The notes under the pieces: generated by a model
The model's input: the letters and a program-made list of their open reading frames with translations, nothing else
What the model was told of the DNA's origin: nothing
The model's database searches: none
Shown here: positions 6,784 to 7,048 of the stretch, one piece after another
Position numbering within the stretch: position 1 is the stretch's first letter
Layout of the letters: each line of letters starts with the position of its first letter
Source of the DNA: Actinomycetales bacterium
Lineage (GTDB): Bacteria > Actinomycetota > Actinomycetes > Actinomycetales > Cellulomonadaceae
Assembly (NCBI GenBank): GCA_012514835.1
Contig: JAAYZM010000566.1
Coordinates: 1-7,048, forward strand
Direction of reading: 5' to 3'
DNA: 7,048 bases
Position numbers and translations under genes: made by a program

Positions 6784-6805
6784 CCTTCGTCTCCTTCATC
6801 CTCGT

Positions 6806-6820
6806 GGCCGGTTCTCGGCC
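6806..6820 (-). other. Small inverted repeat in the gluA-gluB spacer
   Basis: GGCCG (6806-6810) and CGGCC (6816-6820) form a 5-bp stem with a 5-nt loop in the 58-nt spacer, 9 nt before the gluB ribosome binding site. The stem does not extend and no U-run follows. In such GC-rich DNA this could be chance. No promoter motif is convincing in the spacer. Confidence 0.2.
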
Positions 6821-6841
6821 GTGGGTCGGTCCTACGGGCGG

Positions 6842-7048
6842 TCAGTGGTTGGTGAGGATCTTCGAGAGGAAGTCCTTCGCGCGGTCGGAGCTCGGGTTGG
6901 TGAAGAACGTGTCGGGGTCGCACTCCTCGACGATCGACCCGGAGTCCATGAACACGACGCGGTCGCCGGCCTTGCGGGCGAAGCCCATCTCGTGGGTGAC
7001 CACGATCATGGTCATGCCGTCCTGCGCGAGGGAGACCATGACGTCGAG
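6842..7048 (-). CDS. gluA: Glutamate/polar amino acid ABC transporter ATP-binding protein, GluA/GlnQ type, N-terminal part missing
   Basis: Only the last 68 residues are in the window; the frame is open to the window edge and the gene starts beyond it. The visible Met codon at 7039 is internal. The fragment begins LDVMVSLAQDGMTMIVVTHE, and the switch histidine (fragment residue 19) in VTHEMGFARK is the hallmark of GlnQ/GluA-type ATPases. It ends with RVVFMDSGSIVEE, a DPDTFFTNP segment and RAKDFLSKIL, the standard C terminus of this family. Walker A, Q-loop, signature and Walker B lie outside the window in the missing roughly 175-180 residues. As the first gene before gluB, gluC and gluD, it supplies the ATPase for this importer. 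Confidence 0.92.
   Translation of the reverse strand, partial: LDVMVSLAQDGMTMIVVTHEMGFARKAGDRVVFMDSGSIVEECDPDTFFTNPSSDRAKDFLSKILTNH

Noticed and set aside
5692..6855. 387-codon open frame on the + strand opposite gluB
   Set aside because: It is antisense to a clear lipoprotein binding-protein gene, with repetitive Val/Asp/Glu/Arg composition and no recognisable domain. The gluB reading has a lipobox, ligand motifs and a good ribosome binding site.
1..7048. Search for mobile elements, CRISPR repeats, tRNA or other RNA genes, phage genes or anti-phage systems
   Set aside because: Coding is continuous with two recognisable importer operons and no gap above 70 nt. I saw no direct repeat arrays, transposase motifs, tRNA-like folds or change in base composition.

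Overview
The window is very GC-rich, with G or C at most third codon positions. It carries an actinobacterial-type gluABCD glutamate/polar amino acid importer, so a high-GC actinomycete (Actinomycetota) is the most likely source. I cannot place it to genus from sequence alone.

Layout. The left part (1-4298, + strand) is a branched-chain-amino-acid-type (HAAT family, 'liv') ABC importer operon. In order it holds the 3' part of a periplasmic-type binding protein gene, permease livH, permease livM, ATPase livG and ATPase livF. The genes are packed tightly, with a 10-nt gap and then overlaps of 17, 4 and 11 nt. LivM and LivF both start at TTG behind GGAGG ribosome binding sites that lie inside the preceding gene. 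The right part (4303-7048, - strand, reading right to left) is a polar-amino-acid-type (PAAT family) importer operon: the 3' end of ATPase gluA, lipoprotein gluB, permease gluC and permease gluD. The two operons converge with only 4 nt between the livF and gluD stop codons.

How the genes work together. In each system a solute-binding protein outside the membrane delivers substrate to a permease heterodimer (LivH-LivM or GluC-GluD) driven by ABC ATPases. The liv-type system has two ATPases (LivG and LivF). The glu-type system uses one ATPase, probably as a homodimer (GluA). Family membership is clear. The exact substrate of the liv-type system cannot be read from this window, because relatives carry branched-chain amino acids, amides, urea or other compounds.

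Most notable non-coding element. A long stem-loop (5874-5913) fills most of the 70-nt gluB-gluC gap. It pairs without interruption (18 bp including one G-U) only in the gluBCD mRNA sense and has no following U-run. This fits a partial terminator or mRNA stabiliser that keeps binding protein in excess over permease.

I found no mobile element, RNA gene, CRISPR array or phage gene, and no evidence of a new biological system. There is no gene-free stretch longer than 70 nt. Both operons run off the window, so their main promoters are not visible.
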